A stretch of DNA of 50,324 nucleotides from Chloroflexota bacterium. Its GTDB lineage: Bacteria > Chloroflexota > Limnocylindria > Limnocylindrales > CSP1-4. A model generated the notes under the pieces. The model was not told where the DNA came from. It did not search any database and saw only the letters and a program-made list of their open reading frames with translations. A program made the position numbers and the translations under genes. Position 1 is the first letter of the stretch. Every line of letters starts with the position of its first letter. Shown here one piece after another: positions 27,950 to 36,461 of the stretch. Where the stretch lies: positions 1-50,324 of the forward strand of contig JANYJG010000162.1 of NCBI GenBank assembly GCA_025358515.1, written 5' to 3'.

Positions 27950-28930
27950 CTACTGCGCTAGGCCGGGAGCCGACGATCGACGGGCGGCCGGCTCGATCGT
28001 CTTGCCGCGCCGGACTCGATCCGCCTCCACGGCCTGAAGGTCTTCCTCCTCCAGTTGCGCGCCCCACAGTGCGGCGTCCCGGCCCCAGATTCGCCTCACA
28101 TTGTCGAGGCCATCTGGGCCCAGGACGCTGAAATCGTAGGACTCGATCCACGGCCTAGCCGCAAGCGGGTCGGCCAGCCAACTATCGCCCGACTTCTTCA
28201 CCTCGTCGATGAATACCCCGGTGTCCGAGCGACGATAGCTCTCGAGCGACGCGAGCAGCCCCGCGAACTCCTCGCGCGCTGCCGGCGAAACACCCACCAC
28301 GCCGATCTCCATCAGCCGGCCGAAGGCCCGATAGAGACGCCATCGGAAGGTGGCCTCATCGGGGTCGAAGTCCGGCGGCGGCACGGCGCCCGGCCACAGC
28401 GTCCGGCTCAGCTCGTCCATTCGAATGGCTCGCCGGCCGGCTTCGTTCCACGACTCGAACCCTGACAGCAAGTCCTCTAGCTCGGCGATCATGAGATCAC
28501 AAAGCGGCGAAGTCTCGGGCGTCCGCAGCCCCTCGATCAAGCCTCGGTCGTCGCGGATCCGTGCGATCTGGACCTGCCCAGCACCCGCGCGGATCCGATT
28601 GGACATTCGCGTCAACTCGACCTTCACCCGCCGAAGGTCCCACTTCACGTCACGTCCGCCCAGCAGGGCGAACCACCTGACCGGCAGGAGCATCAGGGCT
28701 GCAATGAGGGTGGTCATCTCGATGATCGTGGCGACCGGTTGCGAGTCGGCCGACAGATAGGCCAGCGGGATGAGGGCCCAGCTGAGCAGGACGACCGCGC
28801 CCCACCGCAGCGCGTTGAGCATATCCGCGCGCAGCCGAGCATGGTCTTCGATGAGTTGATCGCCCTGTGTCAGGTAGAGGTACATTGCGCAGGCGCTGAC
28901 ACCAGCAGCCGCAATTACAACGACGCCCAC
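27950..28930 (-). CDS. membrane protein of unknown function with long cytoplasmic domain
   Basis: A GTG start opens directly into a membrane helix (VVVIAAAGVSACAMYLYL). Two more helices follow (RWGAVVLLSWALIPLAYL and TLIAALMLLPVRWFALL). The remaining 220 or so residues are soluble, charged and mostly helical, ending ARRSSAPGLAQ. I recognise no catalytic motif or family. No ribosome site is obvious. It converges with the aldo/keto reductase and diverges from the ketopantoate-reductase-like gene. Confidence 0.75.
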   Translation of the reverse strand: MGVVVIAAAGVSACAMYLYLTQGDQLIEDHARLRADMLNALRWGAVVLLSWALIPLAYLSADSQPVATIIEMTTLIAALMLLPVRWFALLGGRDVKWDLRRVKVELTRMSNRIRAGAGQVQIARIRDDRGLIEGLRTPETSPLCDLMIAELEDLLSGFESWNEAGRRAIRMDELSRTLWPGAVPPPDFDPDEATFRWRLYRAFGRLMEIGVVGVSPAAREEFAGLLASLESYRRSDTGVFIDEVKKSGDSWLADPLAARPWIESYDFSVLGPDGLDNVRRIWGRDAALWGAQLEEEDLQAVEADRVRRGKTIEPAARRSSAPGLAQ

Positions 28931-29120
28931 GGCCCGTCCTTGAATGGAGCCGGCCCACTGGTTGCGATCCGGTCCCGGGCAGCGTACTCACGGGAACCTT
29001 CGATGCCAAGGGCTGTCGCGCCGGGCGTCCTATTGGTGCGGCCTTCGCCTTGCACAGCCACGCGAGCCGAACCCACGCGCTAGGCTAGCCATCGATCGAT
29101 CCGTAATTCGTCAGGTTGCT

Positions 29121-30203
29121 ATGACCGCCACTCCGCCGGTTTACGACAAGCCGAGCGCTCCCGTGGACAAACGCCTGCTCGTTGTTGGCGCAGGCGCCGT
29201 GGGTACTTTCCTGGGGACGCTGCTCGGGTCCGTTGGGTACGACGTGACGCTGGTTCGCATCTTCGAACCGCCCTCCGAGAAGCCCGTGACGCTGACCCGC
29301 CCCGACGGTACGCGAGTCGTGGTACCGGTCCATCGCGTGACCCGCACGGAGGACGCCCAACCACCGGACCTGATTCTGGTCGCGGTCAAGATGCCGGCCC
29401 TGCGCGAAGCCCTGGCGCCAACCCAAGTCTGGCCCGACGTGCCAACACTCACCGTCGAGAACGGCATCGGTGCGGAACAGGCCGCGGCGGAGGTCCGAAA
29501 CCTCGCACCCATCCTCGCCGGTTCGATGACGGCGCCGATCCGGCTCGCCTCCGGAGACGAGGTCTCCTGGCTGGGGCGCGGCGGGATCGGGCTGGCGGCG
29601 ACCAATGGCCCGGCGGAACGGTTCATCGCGCCGCTCCTCGCGGACTTCAGGCGAGCCGGTCTGCGTGCCGCCGAGCTCCCGGATGCCGGCTCGATGAAGT
29701 GGTCCAAGCTGCTCGCCAATCTCGTCGCCAACGCCACGGGAGCCATCCTGGACATGGACCCGGACGCGATCTACGCCGATGGGCGGCTCTTCGAGATCGA
29801 GCGACGACAGCTCCTCGAGACGCTGGCGGTAATGTCCGCGCTAGGGCTTCGGCCGGTGCGATTGCCCGGGGCAGCGGTTCCGTGGCTGGCGCGGGCGGGT
29901 CGGCTGCCCAGCTGGCTGAGCCGGCCGATCCTTCGCCGAATCGTCGGTGGGGCTCGCGGCGGCAAGCTGCCGTCACTCCGGCTCCACGTACACGCCGCCG
30001 GCGACGCCCCATCGGGCGAGCAGACCGAGGTCATGTGGATGAACGGCGCCGTCGCGAGCTTCGGCGCGGAAAATGGCGTGTCGGCGCCGGTCAACGCTCG
30101 GCTGGCCGAACTGGTGGACGAAGTGGCGGCCAACCCCGACCGCCGCGCCTATTTCCGCCACAACCCCGGGCGGCTGCTGGCCGACCTTGCGAGCACTTCT
30201 TAG
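29121..30203 (+). CDS. ketopantoate reductase (PanE/ApbA) family protein
   Basis: I chose the ATG at 29121, which begins MTATPPVYDKPSAPVDKRLL; the ORF-track start at 28944 is upstream noncoding. The Rossmann motif VVGAGAVGTFLGTLLGSVGYDVTLV (about residues 21-45) and the VKMPALREAL and TVENGIGAEQ segments match the NADPH domain. The Lys of MKWSKLLANLVANA is the expected catalytic residue. The C-terminal part is longer than in E. coli PanE (360 against about 300 residues) and ends RHNPGRLLADLA. It may be a true 2-dehydropantoate reductase or a paralog on another 2-keto acid; no other pantothenate gene is nearby. Confidence 0.85.
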   Translation: MTATPPVYDKPSAPVDKRLLVVGAGAVGTFLGTLLGSVGYDVTLVRIFEPPSEKPVTLTRPDGTRVVVPVHRVTRTEDAQPPDLILVAVKMPALREALAPTQVWPDVPTLTVENGIGAEQAAAEVRNLAPILAGSMTAPIRLASGDEVSWLGRGGIGLAATNGPAERFIAPLLADFRRAGLRAAELPDAGSMKWSKLLANLVANATGAILDMDPDAIYADGRLFEIERRQLLETLAVMSALGLRPVRLPGAAVPWLARAGRLPSWLSRPILRRIVGGARGGKLPSLRLHVHAAGDAPSGEQTEVMWMNGAVASFGAENGVSAPVNARLAELVDEVAANPDRRAYFRHNPGRLLADLASTS

Positions 30204-30232
30204 GCCCGGACCCCGGCCTCCGCGAGCCGTCA

Positions 30233-30246
30233 TATACTTCCCCGCG
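30233..30246 (+). promoter_or_regulatory. -10 element of plsY, near-leaderless start
   Basis: TATACT (30233-30238) ends 8 nt before the ATG at 30247, and no ribosome site is present. The mRNA is therefore predicted to begin at or next to the start codon, as at several other promoters here. Confidence 0.5.
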
Positions 30247-30870
30247 ATGCAAACCGCAGACCTCGTTCGGGTCATTTTCGCCCTCGTCGCAGGGTATCTG
30301 CTGGGCGGAATCCCGTTCGGCATCATTGTTACGCGGTTAATCGGCGGGACCGATCCCCGGACCATCGGCAGCGGCCGGACCGGCGGCGCCAACGTCTCGC
30401 GCGCTGTAGGTCTGCGCTGGGCCCTGGTTTCCGGGCTGCTTGACGTCGCCAAGGCGTCGCTGGCGGTGCTGTTAGTCATAGTCATCGGCGGGGGCGTGGT
30501 GCCGCAGGTTGTCGCCGCCCTGGCAGCCATCCTCGGCCACAGCCGCTCGCCCTATATCGGGTTGCACGGCGGCCGTGGTGTCGCACCGGCAACCGGCGGG
30601 GCGCTGATCATCGCGCCCTACATCGTCGCCGTGATGCTGCCCATCTTCATCATCGTCATCCTCGTCACCCGGATCTCGTCACTGGGATCGCTTGGGGCGA
30701 GCGCGATCGGCGGCGTGGTCATGGTCGTCGCCGCGGCCGTGATGCCACTGGCGCCCATTTATTACGTCTACGGTGTTTGCGCCCCGGGGCTCATCTGGCT
30801 CTTCCACGCCGACAATATCGGCCGTCTTCTGGCCGGTGAGGAGAGGCGGATCGGTCCCTCGAAGGGATAG
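30247..30870 (+). CDS. plsY: glycerol-3-phosphate acyltransferase PlsY-like
   Basis: The ATG at 30247 (MQTADLVRVIFALVAGYLLGG) sits just after a TATACT box; the track start at 30073 lies in the upstream gene. Five or so membrane helices and about 207 residues fit PlsY. Motif 1 is GSGRTGGANVSRAVG (usually GSGNIGATNVLR). Motif 2 is LGHSRSPYIGLHGGRGVAP (usually GHxFPxFLxFKGGKGVAT). The fold is secure, but these substitutions make it a divergent copy. PlsY makes lysophosphatidic acid from acyl phosphate and glycerol-3-phosphate in the membrane. It may be co-expressed with the TPR gene. Confidence 0.85.
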   Translation: MQTADLVRVIFALVAGYLLGGIPFGIIVTRLIGGTDPRTIGSGRTGGANVSRAVGLRWALVSGLLDVAKASLAVLLVIVIGGGVVPQVVAALAAILGHSRSPYIGLHGGRGVAPATGGALIIAPYIVAVMLPIFIIVILVTRISSLGSLGASAIGGVVMVVAAAVMPLAPIYYVYGVCAPGLIWLFHADNIGRLLAGEERRIGPSKG

Positions 30871-30873
30871 CCC

Positions 30874-30899
30874 GACGTGTTCGGTAGACGTGTTCGGTG
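30874..30899. repeat. 13-bp tandem duplication after plsY
   Basis: gacgtgttcggta is repeated as gacgtgttcggtg directly after the plsY stop codon. The rest of the 277-bp gap to the TPR ORF shows no RNA gene that I can recognise. Confidence 0.6.
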
Positions 30900-31147
30900 G
30901 ACGCACGCCGGTGGCGCCCGGCGGCAAAGAAGTGGCCCCGGTGACGCAGGCGGCCCTAATCGGACTCGGACGCCCGAACCTGGCATGATGGGCGCCGCAC
31001 CGCACGGGTCAGCGAGGAGTATCCGAACTGTCGATAAATCGGACCCAGGCCGGCACGGGCACATCTCCCCGCCCGATCACCGGACTGGCCGCTCTCCAGA
31101 GCCTCGAGGATCTGCTCGAGGGAATCGAAGACCTTCAGACGCAGCGC

Positions 31148-33049
31148 GTGATCTGCAGACAGGTTATGGACGCGCGCCGCAAGCTGCTCTCGTCGGACCA
31201 CCCGACGACCATGGAGGTCGAGGCGCGGCTGGCAGCTATCGCCCTGGAGCTGGGTGAGTTTGCGCAGGCCCGCGAGCAGCTGTCGCTCCTGGCCGAACGC
31301 TGTGAGCGAGTCCTTGGGCCGCGTAATCTCGAGACGCTGACCGCCATGCACGACCTGGCCGTCTGCCTCTCGTATCTGGGTCAGTTCGAGGATGCCCGGC
31401 CGCTGTACGAGCGGGTAGTTACGAACCGGCGGAACGCCCTGGGGCTGGAAGACCAGGCCACGCTGACCGCCATGAACAACCTGGGCGTCACCCAGCGGAC
31501 CCTGGGCGACAACGAAGGCGCCCGCGCCACGTTCGAGGTCCTGCTAGACGCGCAGCGCCGCGTTCTCGGGCCCGAGAGCGCCACGACTCTCAAGACGATG
31601 GCCCTCCTGGGCAGCGTTCTGATCGAGCTTGGAGATTTCCCGCGAGCGCGCGAAGTCATCGCCGAGCGCGTGGATCGCAGCCGCCGCGTCCTGGGTGCGA
31701 CACATCCCGACACCCTGGACGCGATGCTTGGTCTGTCCCAGGCCCTGTGCGGCACGGGCGATCGAGCCTCCGGGCGGTCGCTCTCTGAGCAGGCGCTCGC
31801 GGCCACTATTTCGACCCTTGGGTCGGACGACCCCGGCACCGTGGATGCCATGACCCGGCACAGTCGCCTGCTGCTCGGGCTTGGCGACGCCAAGGCTGCG
31901 GCAAAAGCGTACCGCGAGCTGTACGACAAACTCACCCGCCTGAACGGACCCGAGAACGCGGCGACAGTGGACGCCTTGGCCGGCGTTGTGGGGGCTCTTG
32001 GGCTGGCGGGCGAGCACCGCAAGGCTTACGCCCTGGCCTTCGGGCTCGTGGAGCGGCGCGAGATACAGCTCGGCCCCGAGGATCCGGCTACGCTGCAAGC
32101 CATCGGCGATCTGGCCTGGAACACCGAGAGCCTCGGCAACCTGGACGAAGCCGCCACCCTCTATGCCAATCTCCTGGAGACCAGGACGCGGGTCCTGGGC
32201 GACGACACCCCGGACGTGGTCTGGACCCTCAAGGGCCTGACGCGGGTGTTGCGCCGCATTGAGTCTCATAGGGACGCGCGGCGCGCCTGCAATCGTCTGT
32301 ACCAGACCCAAGCGCGGCTGCAGGGGCTGGAGGCAGACGAGACGCTTGACGCCCTGAGGGGCCTGGCCTGGGAGCTGGGCAAGGTAGGCGACCTGGCCGC
32401 TTCCCGGACTTGCTGGGAGGAACTCGTGGCCGCCAATGAGCGCCACAACGGCCCAAAGGACGATCAGACCCTGGACAGCCTGTTGTGGCTGGCCGAGATG
32501 ACAGAGGAACTGGGCGAGGAAGAGGCTGCGCGGAGCATCTCCGAACGAATCGCCGGTCCACTCGGCCGACTGTATGCGGCGAGCGGCGAGGCGAGTGGAG
32601 CCGACGATCCGCGAACGCTGCGGCTGGGTCACAACCTGGGCCTGACTCTGGAACGGCTGGGCCAGTTTGAGGCGTCGCGCACCACCTATCAGGCCGTTCT
32701 GGACGGCTACCTACGAGCGGAGGGGAAGCGTGGCCGCTCCGTCGCGGACATAACCGGTCACCTCGGTGACGTCGCCCTCAAGTTGTCCGAGCCCGAGGCC
32801 GCCAGGGCCCTGTACCGCGACGCCCTTTCGATCATGCGCAAGCAGCCCGGCCCGGAAGACCCCGACACTCTCACCATCGTCGCCCACGACGCCGACGCGC
32901 TGCATGCCATGGGCCGCAAGGTCGCGGCGCGAAACCAGGCCCAGGGTATCCACGACGTGTATTGCCGAACTCTGGGCGAGGACAACCTCCTAACGAAGCA
33001 CGCCAAGATCCACGTTGAAGTGCTCTCCGCCCGCCGCCGCTCCCGCTGA
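31148..33049 (+). CDS. tetratricopeptide-repeat protein (kinesin-light-chain-like TPR)
   Basis: The protein is almost entirely 42-residue TPR units of the TPR_10/TPR_12 type, each with an LGPExxxTLxAxxxLAxxLxxLGxxxxA pattern; about 13 can be counted. No catalytic domain, signal or membrane segment is visible, so it is probably a cytoplasmic scaffold. The track start is GTG 31148, but the frame reads protein-like further upstream (LAALQSLEDLLEGIEDLQ). It is open back to a stop at 30985. In that stretch the only plausible start with a ribosome site (GAGGAG) is a CTG at 31028. The true N-terminus may be 40 residues longer. Confidence 0.88.
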   Translation: MICRQVMDARRKLLSSDHPTTMEVEARLAAIALELGEFAQAREQLSLLAERCERVLGPRNLETLTAMHDLAVCLSYLGQFEDARPLYERVVTNRRNALGLEDQATLTAMNNLGVTQRTLGDNEGARATFEVLLDAQRRVLGPESATTLKTMALLGSVLIELGDFPRAREVIAERVDRSRRVLGATHPDTLDAMLGLSQALCGTGDRASGRSLSEQALAATISTLGSDDPGTVDAMTRHSRLLLGLGDAKAAAKAYRELYDKLTRLNGPENAATVDALAGVVGALGLAGEHRKAYALAFGLVERREIQLGPEDPATLQAIGDLAWNTESLGNLDEAATLYANLLETRTRVLGDDTPDVVWTLKGLTRVLRRIESHRDARRACNRLYQTQARLQGLEADETLDALRGLAWELGKVGDLAASRTCWEELVAANERHNGPKDDQTLDSLLWLAEMTEELGEEEAARSISERIAGPLGRLYAASGEASGADDPRTLRLGHNLGLTLERLGQFEASRTTYQAVLDGYLRAEGKRGRSVADITGHLGDVALKLSEPEAARALYRDALSIMRKQPGPEDPDTLTIVAHDADALHAMGRKVAARNQAQGIHDVYCRTLGEDNLLTKHAKIHVEVLSARRRSR

Positions 33050-33102
33050 GGACGATATGGCGCAGCTGGGCGCTGCAGCAAAACCGCCGCGACCCGATTC
33101 TG

Positions 33103-33117
33103 TGGTCTAATTCGGGC
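33103..33117 (+). promoter_or_regulatory. extended -10 promoter ahead of the cysteine leader ORF
   Basis: TGG-TCTAAT (33103-33111) lies exactly 7 nt upstream of the ATG at 33118, so transcription probably starts on that A. I see no good -35. Confidence 0.5.
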
Positions 33118-33204
33118 ATGAATTCTGTGCGCATCAGCTGTACGTGTCCGCGGCGGCCCCGCCATCGAAAGATGGGGCCTGAGCCCGAGCGCGTCGCCAT
33201 CTGA
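33118..33204 (+). CDS. 28-residue leaderless leader peptide with Cys-Thr-Cys
   Basis: ATG 33118 opens MNSVRISCTCPRRPRHRK and ends at TGA 33202-33204. It is too short for the ORF track. The frame has two cysteine codons in three (TGT ACG TGT), lies in the leader of the cysteine-forming transsulfuration genes and is followed by an intrinsic terminator. In mycobacteria, leaderless Cys-rich short ORFs act as cysteine-sensing attenuators. This is proposed as an analogous, independently recognisable case (inference). The codons just after the Cys codons contain GCGGCCCC, which can pair with the terminator 5' arm. Confidence 0.55.
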   Translation: MNSVRISCTCPRRPRHRKMGPEPERVAI

Positions 33205-33259
33205 CGAGGGCTGGCACAGACCAACCGGGGCCGCAGCTCAACGGAGGCTGCGGCTTTTT
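33153..33259 (+). promoter_or_regulatory. candidate transcription attenuator (alternative hairpins)
   Basis: Segment 1, GCGGCCCC (33153-33160), pairs perfectly with GGGGCCGC (33227-33234), which overlaps the terminator 5' arm. It can alternatively join a local hairpin with GATGGGGCC (33171-33179) capped by GAAA. The two pairings are mutually exclusive, so the leader has the parts of an attenuator. Whether ribosome stalling at the Cys codons favours readthrough is not settled by the sequence alone. Confidence 0.45.
33230..33259 (+). terminator. intrinsic terminator in the leader of the transsulfuration operon
   Basis: GCCGCAGC (33230-33237) and GCTGCGGC (33247-33254) form a perfect 8-bp stem with a 9-nt loop, followed at once by TTTTT. 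It lies 86 nt before the cystathionine beta-synthase start, so it must be read through for the operon to be expressed. Confidence 0.85.
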
Positions 33260-33344
33260 GATTCCGGTCAATCTGCTCGTAAGGAATCGCCGCCCTCCGT
33301 CGTCGGCCGGATCCAAGCACTGAAGACCTCAGCGGAGTCCGAAG

Positions 33345-34808
33345 ATGACATTCCCGACATCGCACCCGCCCGCCGAATTCGCCGAATCCATCCTGGACCT
33401 CGTCGGCAACACGCCGCTGGTTCGGCTCGGCCGAGTCACCCGCGATCTTGGCCCGATCGAGCGCCAACCCCTCGTGCTGGCCAAGCTTGAGATGCTCAAT
33501 CCGGGCGGCTCGGTGAAGGATCGCATTGGCCTGCCTATGATCGAGGCGGCCGAACGCGCCGGCTTGTTGCGCCCGGGCGGCACGATCATCGAGCCGACGA
33601 GCGGCAACACCGGCCACGGTCTCGCAATTGCCGCCGCCCTAAAGGGCTATCGCTGCGTCTTCGTCATGGCCGACAAGCAGTCCGCCGAGAAGCAGGCCTT
33701 GCTGCGTGCTTATGGCGCCGAAGTGGTCGTGTGCCCGGCGGCCGTTCCCCCCGAATCGCCCGAGAGCTACTACTCGGTGGCGGCGCGCCTGGCCCGTGAC
33801 ATTCCGGGCGCGTTCATGCCGGGCCAGTATTGGAACGAGGAGAACCCTGCTGCCCACGAACGTACGACCGGCCCCGAGATCTGGCGGCAGACGGCGGGAC
33901 GGATTACGCATTTCGTTGCGGGCGTCGGCACGGGCGAGACGATCACGGGTGCGGCACGCTATCTGCGGTCGCAGCGGGCGGAGCTCGTCGTCGTCGGCGC
34001 CGACACGGAGGGAAGCGTGTTCTCGGGCGACATCCCCAGGCCGTATCTGACGGAGGGCGTCGGTGAGGACTTCTGGCCGGATACGCTCGATCCAAAGATC
34101 GTGGACAGGTGGGTGCGCGTGCCGGATGCCGATGCTTTCGCGGCCGCGAGGCGCCTCACGCGTGAAGAGGGCATCCTGTCGGGCGAATCGTCGGGGACGG
34201 CCCTGGTGGCTGCGCTGACGGTTGCCCACGAGCTGACGGCGGAGGGCAAGGGCGCCGATGCGGTCATCGTGGTTCTGTTGCCGGACACCGGCCGCAACTA
34301 CCTTTCCAAGCTGTACAACGACGAGTGGATGCGCGAGCACGGGCTGCTAACGCGGCCGTCGCCGAGCGCGCGGGTCGGCGACCTGCTGTCCGACCATCAT
34401 CACGGCGCGCCAGTCCCGCCACTCGTCATCGTCCATACCGGCGAGACGGTGGGCGCGGCGATCACGCGGCTGCAGGAGTTCGGGATCAGCCAGATGCCGG
34501 TTTCGGAGGCTGCGGTCGGTTCGCCGGTGGACGCGGCATCGCTGGTGGGGTCCGTCTCGGATCGTGGCCTGCTGGACCGCGCCTTCCGGGATTCAGCGGT
34601 CATCGGCCGGACCGTGGGTGAAGTCATGGACAGGCCGCTGCCACTCGTAGACGAGAATGCAGCCATCGACGAGTCATTTGGGCTACTGTCTGGCGGCGCG
34701 ACGGCGGTCATCTTGATCCGCGACGGGAAGCCGACGGGAGTCGCGACTCGGCTCGACCTGCTGGAGTTCCTGAACCACACTGCCGCTGCCGGAGGACGAC
34801 GTGGCTGA
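33345..34808 (+). CDS. cbs: cystathionine beta-synthase with C-terminal CBS-domain pair
   Basis: The N-terminal fold-type II PLP domain starts ILDLVGNTPLVRLGRV and has the Schiff-base Lys in LNPGGSVKDRIG (about residue 57). It also has PTSGNTGHGLAIAAA, the phosphate loop GVGTGETITG and GILSGESSGTALVAAL. A linker leads to a CBS-domain pair (about 345-480: VIVHTGETVGAAITRLQEFGISQMPV and TVGEVMDRPLPLVDENAAI). This two-part layout is that of cystathionine beta-synthase rather than plain cysteine synthase. It condenses homocysteine with serine (or O-acetylserine) to cystathionine. It overlaps the next gene by 8 nt and sits behind the leader terminator. Confidence 0.93.
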   Translation: MTFPTSHPPAEFAESILDLVGNTPLVRLGRVTRDLGPIERQPLVLAKLEMLNPGGSVKDRIGLPMIEAAERAGLLRPGGTIIEPTSGNTGHGLAIAAALKGYRCVFVMADKQSAEKQALLRAYGAEVVVCPAAVPPESPESYYSVAARLARDIPGAFMPGQYWNEENPAAHERTTGPEIWRQTAGRITHFVAGVGTGETITGAARYLRSQRAELVVVGADTEGSVFSGDIPRPYLTEGVGEDFWPDTLDPKIVDRWVRVPDADAFAAARRLTREEGILSGESSGTALVAALTVAHELTAEGKGADAVIVVLLPDTGRNYLSKLYNDEWMREHGLLTRPSPSARVGDLLSDHHHGAPVPPLVIVHTGETVGAAITRLQEFGISQMPVSEAAVGSPVDAASLVGSVSDRGLLDRAFRDSAVIGRTVGEVMDRPLPLVDENAAIDESFGLLSGGATAVILIRDGKPTGVATRLDLLEFLNHTAAAGGRRG

Positions 34809-36003
34809 CGAAAGCGATTTCGAGACTCGAGTCGTCCATGCGGGCGCCGAACCGGACGAGCTGACCGGGGCAATCTCGCCTCCCATCTACCAGACCAGCA
34901 CCTTCGCCCAGGACGGGATCGGCCGGCCCCGCGGCGGCTGGGAGTACGCCCGGACCGGCAACCCCACGCGATCGCGTCTCGAGCGGGCGGTGGCGGAGCT
35001 GGAGGGCGCAGCGCACGGCATCGCCTTTGCCTCCGGCAGCGCCACGACAGCCACGATCGGCGAGCTGGCCCTGCCCGGCGACGAAGTGATCGTCGGCGAC
35101 GACGTCTACGGCGGGACGTACCGCTGGTTCGACAAGGTGGCCCGGCCAAGGGGCGTTGACGCGCGCTACGTCAACCTATCCCAGGACCCCGCGGCTGCCC
35201 TGCGCGCCGCGCTTACGGGGCGGACCCGGATGGTCTTGTTCGAGACGCCAAGCAACCCACTCCTGCGGCTCGTCGATATCGGCGCGGTCGTGGCCGCGGT
35301 CGCCGGACACCGCGGCTCCGGCGGAAGGCGGCCGCTCGTGGTGGTAGACAACACCTTTGCCTCGCCCGTTCTGCAGCGCCCACTGGAGATGGGCGCCGAC
35401 ATCGTCTACCACTCCGCCACCAAGTATTTGGGCGGGCACTCCGACACGATCGCGGGTGTCGCCGTCACCAATGACGAGGAGGCGGCCGAGCGGCTCCGCT
35501 TCCTTCAGAACGCCAACGGAGCGGTGCCCGGGCCGCAGGACTGCTTCCTCGTGCTGCGCGGGCTCCGCACCCTGGCATTGCGCATGCAGCGCCACGGCGA
35601 GAACGCCGCGGCCGTGGCCCGGTTCCTTGCCTCGCGCGAGGATATCGCCGAGGTCCGCTACCCGGGCTTGGCGGACGGCCCCCATGCCCATCCCCAGGCC
35701 GCCCTCGCCGCCCGCCAGATGAGCGGCTCCGGAGGTGGCATGATCGGCTTCATCCCGGGGCCGCGCGGTGGCCGCTCCGCCCGCGAGCGGGCCATCGCTG
35801 TCTGCGAGCTGACGCGCATTTTCGCCCTGGCCGAATCGCTGGGCGGTGTCGAGTCGCTGATCGAACTGCCGGCGGTGATGACTCACGCGTCGGTCGCGGA
35901 TTCGCCGCTGGCGGTTCCGGACGCCTTCGTCCGCCTCTCGGTCGGCATCGAGTCGGCCGCCGACCTGATCGCCGATCTCCGCCAGGCCCTGGATCGGGCG
36001 TAG
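34801..36003 (+). CDS. cystathionine gamma-lyase/gamma-synthase family, PLP enzyme
   Basis: The GTG start has GGAGG upstream, inside the end of the synthase gene. Family hallmarks are ETRVVHAGAEPD, ISPPIYQTSTF, YARTGNPTRSRLE, FASGSATTATI, DDVYGGTYRWF, VVVDNTFASP, PLP Lys in HSATKYLGGHSD (about residue 209) and a C-terminal RLSVGIESAADLIADL. Coupling to a cystathionine beta-synthase argues for cystathionine gamma-lyase, completing homocysteine-to-cysteine transsulfuration. Gamma-synthase activity cannot be excluded. Its downstream flank carries the YHS-gene promoter. Confidence 0.92.
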   Translation: MADESDFETRVVHAGAEPDELTGAISPPIYQTSTFAQDGIGRPRGGWEYARTGNPTRSRLERAVAELEGAAHGIAFASGSATTATIGELALPGDEVIVGDDVYGGTYRWFDKVARPRGVDARYVNLSQDPAAALRAALTGRTRMVLFETPSNPLLRLVDIGAVVAAVAGHRGSGGRRPLVVVDNTFASPVLQRPLEMGADIVYHSATKYLGGHSDTIAGVAVTNDEEAAERLRFLQNANGAVPGPQDCFLVLRGLRTLALRMQRHGENAAAVARFLASREDIAEVRYPGLADGPHAHPQAALAARQMSGSGGGMIGFIPGPRGGRSARERAIAVCELTRIFALAESLGGVESLIELPAVMTHASVADSPLAVPDAFVRLSVGIESAADLIADLRQALDRA

Positions 36004-36007
36004 GACT

Positions 36008-36061
36008 CTCAGGAAGTCCTAAGGATCGGCTCAGGTGCCGCTAAGCGGAGCGAAACATGAT
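36008..36061 (+). promoter_or_regulatory. copper-regulon promoter 1: four 11-bp-spaced hexamers (YHS gene)
   Basis: CTCAGG at 36008, CTAAGG at 36019, CTCAGG at 36030 and CTAAGC at 36041 are spaced exactly 11 bp. CATGAT follows at 36056, 15 nt after the start of the last hexamer. Five other promoters in this window share the layout. Direct repeats at 11 bp are typical sites for OmpR/PhoB-type response regulators. Confidence 0.75.
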
Positions 36062-36177
36062 CATGAACATATGGACGAACGCCTGATCCGGATCCGGCTT
36101 CTAGACCTGGGTTGCGCAGGCGAGGCCATCGGGCTCGAACGCCATCAGGTACGAACCACGACAGTAAGGAGGTCCAC

Positions 36178-36384
36178 ATGGATCAGCATTCGATGTCCAC
36201 GCAGCCCGGTGAGATCAAGGATCCCGTATGCGGGATGACCATCGACGCCAAGCAGGCAATCGCGAACAGCTTGACGACGGAACACGAAGGCACGACTTAC
36301 TACTTCTGCGGCCGCGGCTGCAAGCTTGAGTTCTCGGACGATCCCGGCCACTACCTGGATCCGTCGCACCGGCCCTCGATGTAG
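36178..36384 (+). CDS. YHS-domain metal-binding protein
   Basis: The ATG at 36178 has a perfect TAAGGAGGT site; the track start at 36112 is upstream of it. The 68-residue protein is one YHS domain: KDPVCGMTIDAKQAI, then TTYYFCGRGCKLEFSDDPGHYL. The Cys pattern (CGM and CGRGC) matches YHS domains found next to copper and heavy-metal ATPases, where they bind metal. It likely acts as a cytoplasmic copper sponge or chaperone. Its promoter carries the shared copper-regulon hexamers. A roughly 110-nt leader separates promoter and start. Confidence 0.9.
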   Translation: MDQHSMSTQPGEIKDPVCGMTIDAKQAIANSLTTEHEGTTYYFCGRGCKLEFSDDPGHYLDPSHRPSM

Positions 36385-36461
36385 AGCCGTCCAGGGGCCG
36401 CGACGCACGATGGCCCGACGTCGCGACACCTGGACGAAAGGCGATTCACGCGCCCTGTGCT

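Noticed and set aside
30871-31147. A tRNA gene in the gap after plsY
   Set aside because: No T-loop GTTCRA motif and no cloverleaf pairing could be built on either strand.
33120-33260. T-box or SAM/SAH riboswitch ahead of cystathionine beta-synthase
   Set aside because: GAGGGCTGGCAC resembles part of a T-box, but the specifier stem and antiterminator bulge are missing, and no SAM or SAH core is present. The leader peptide model explains more.
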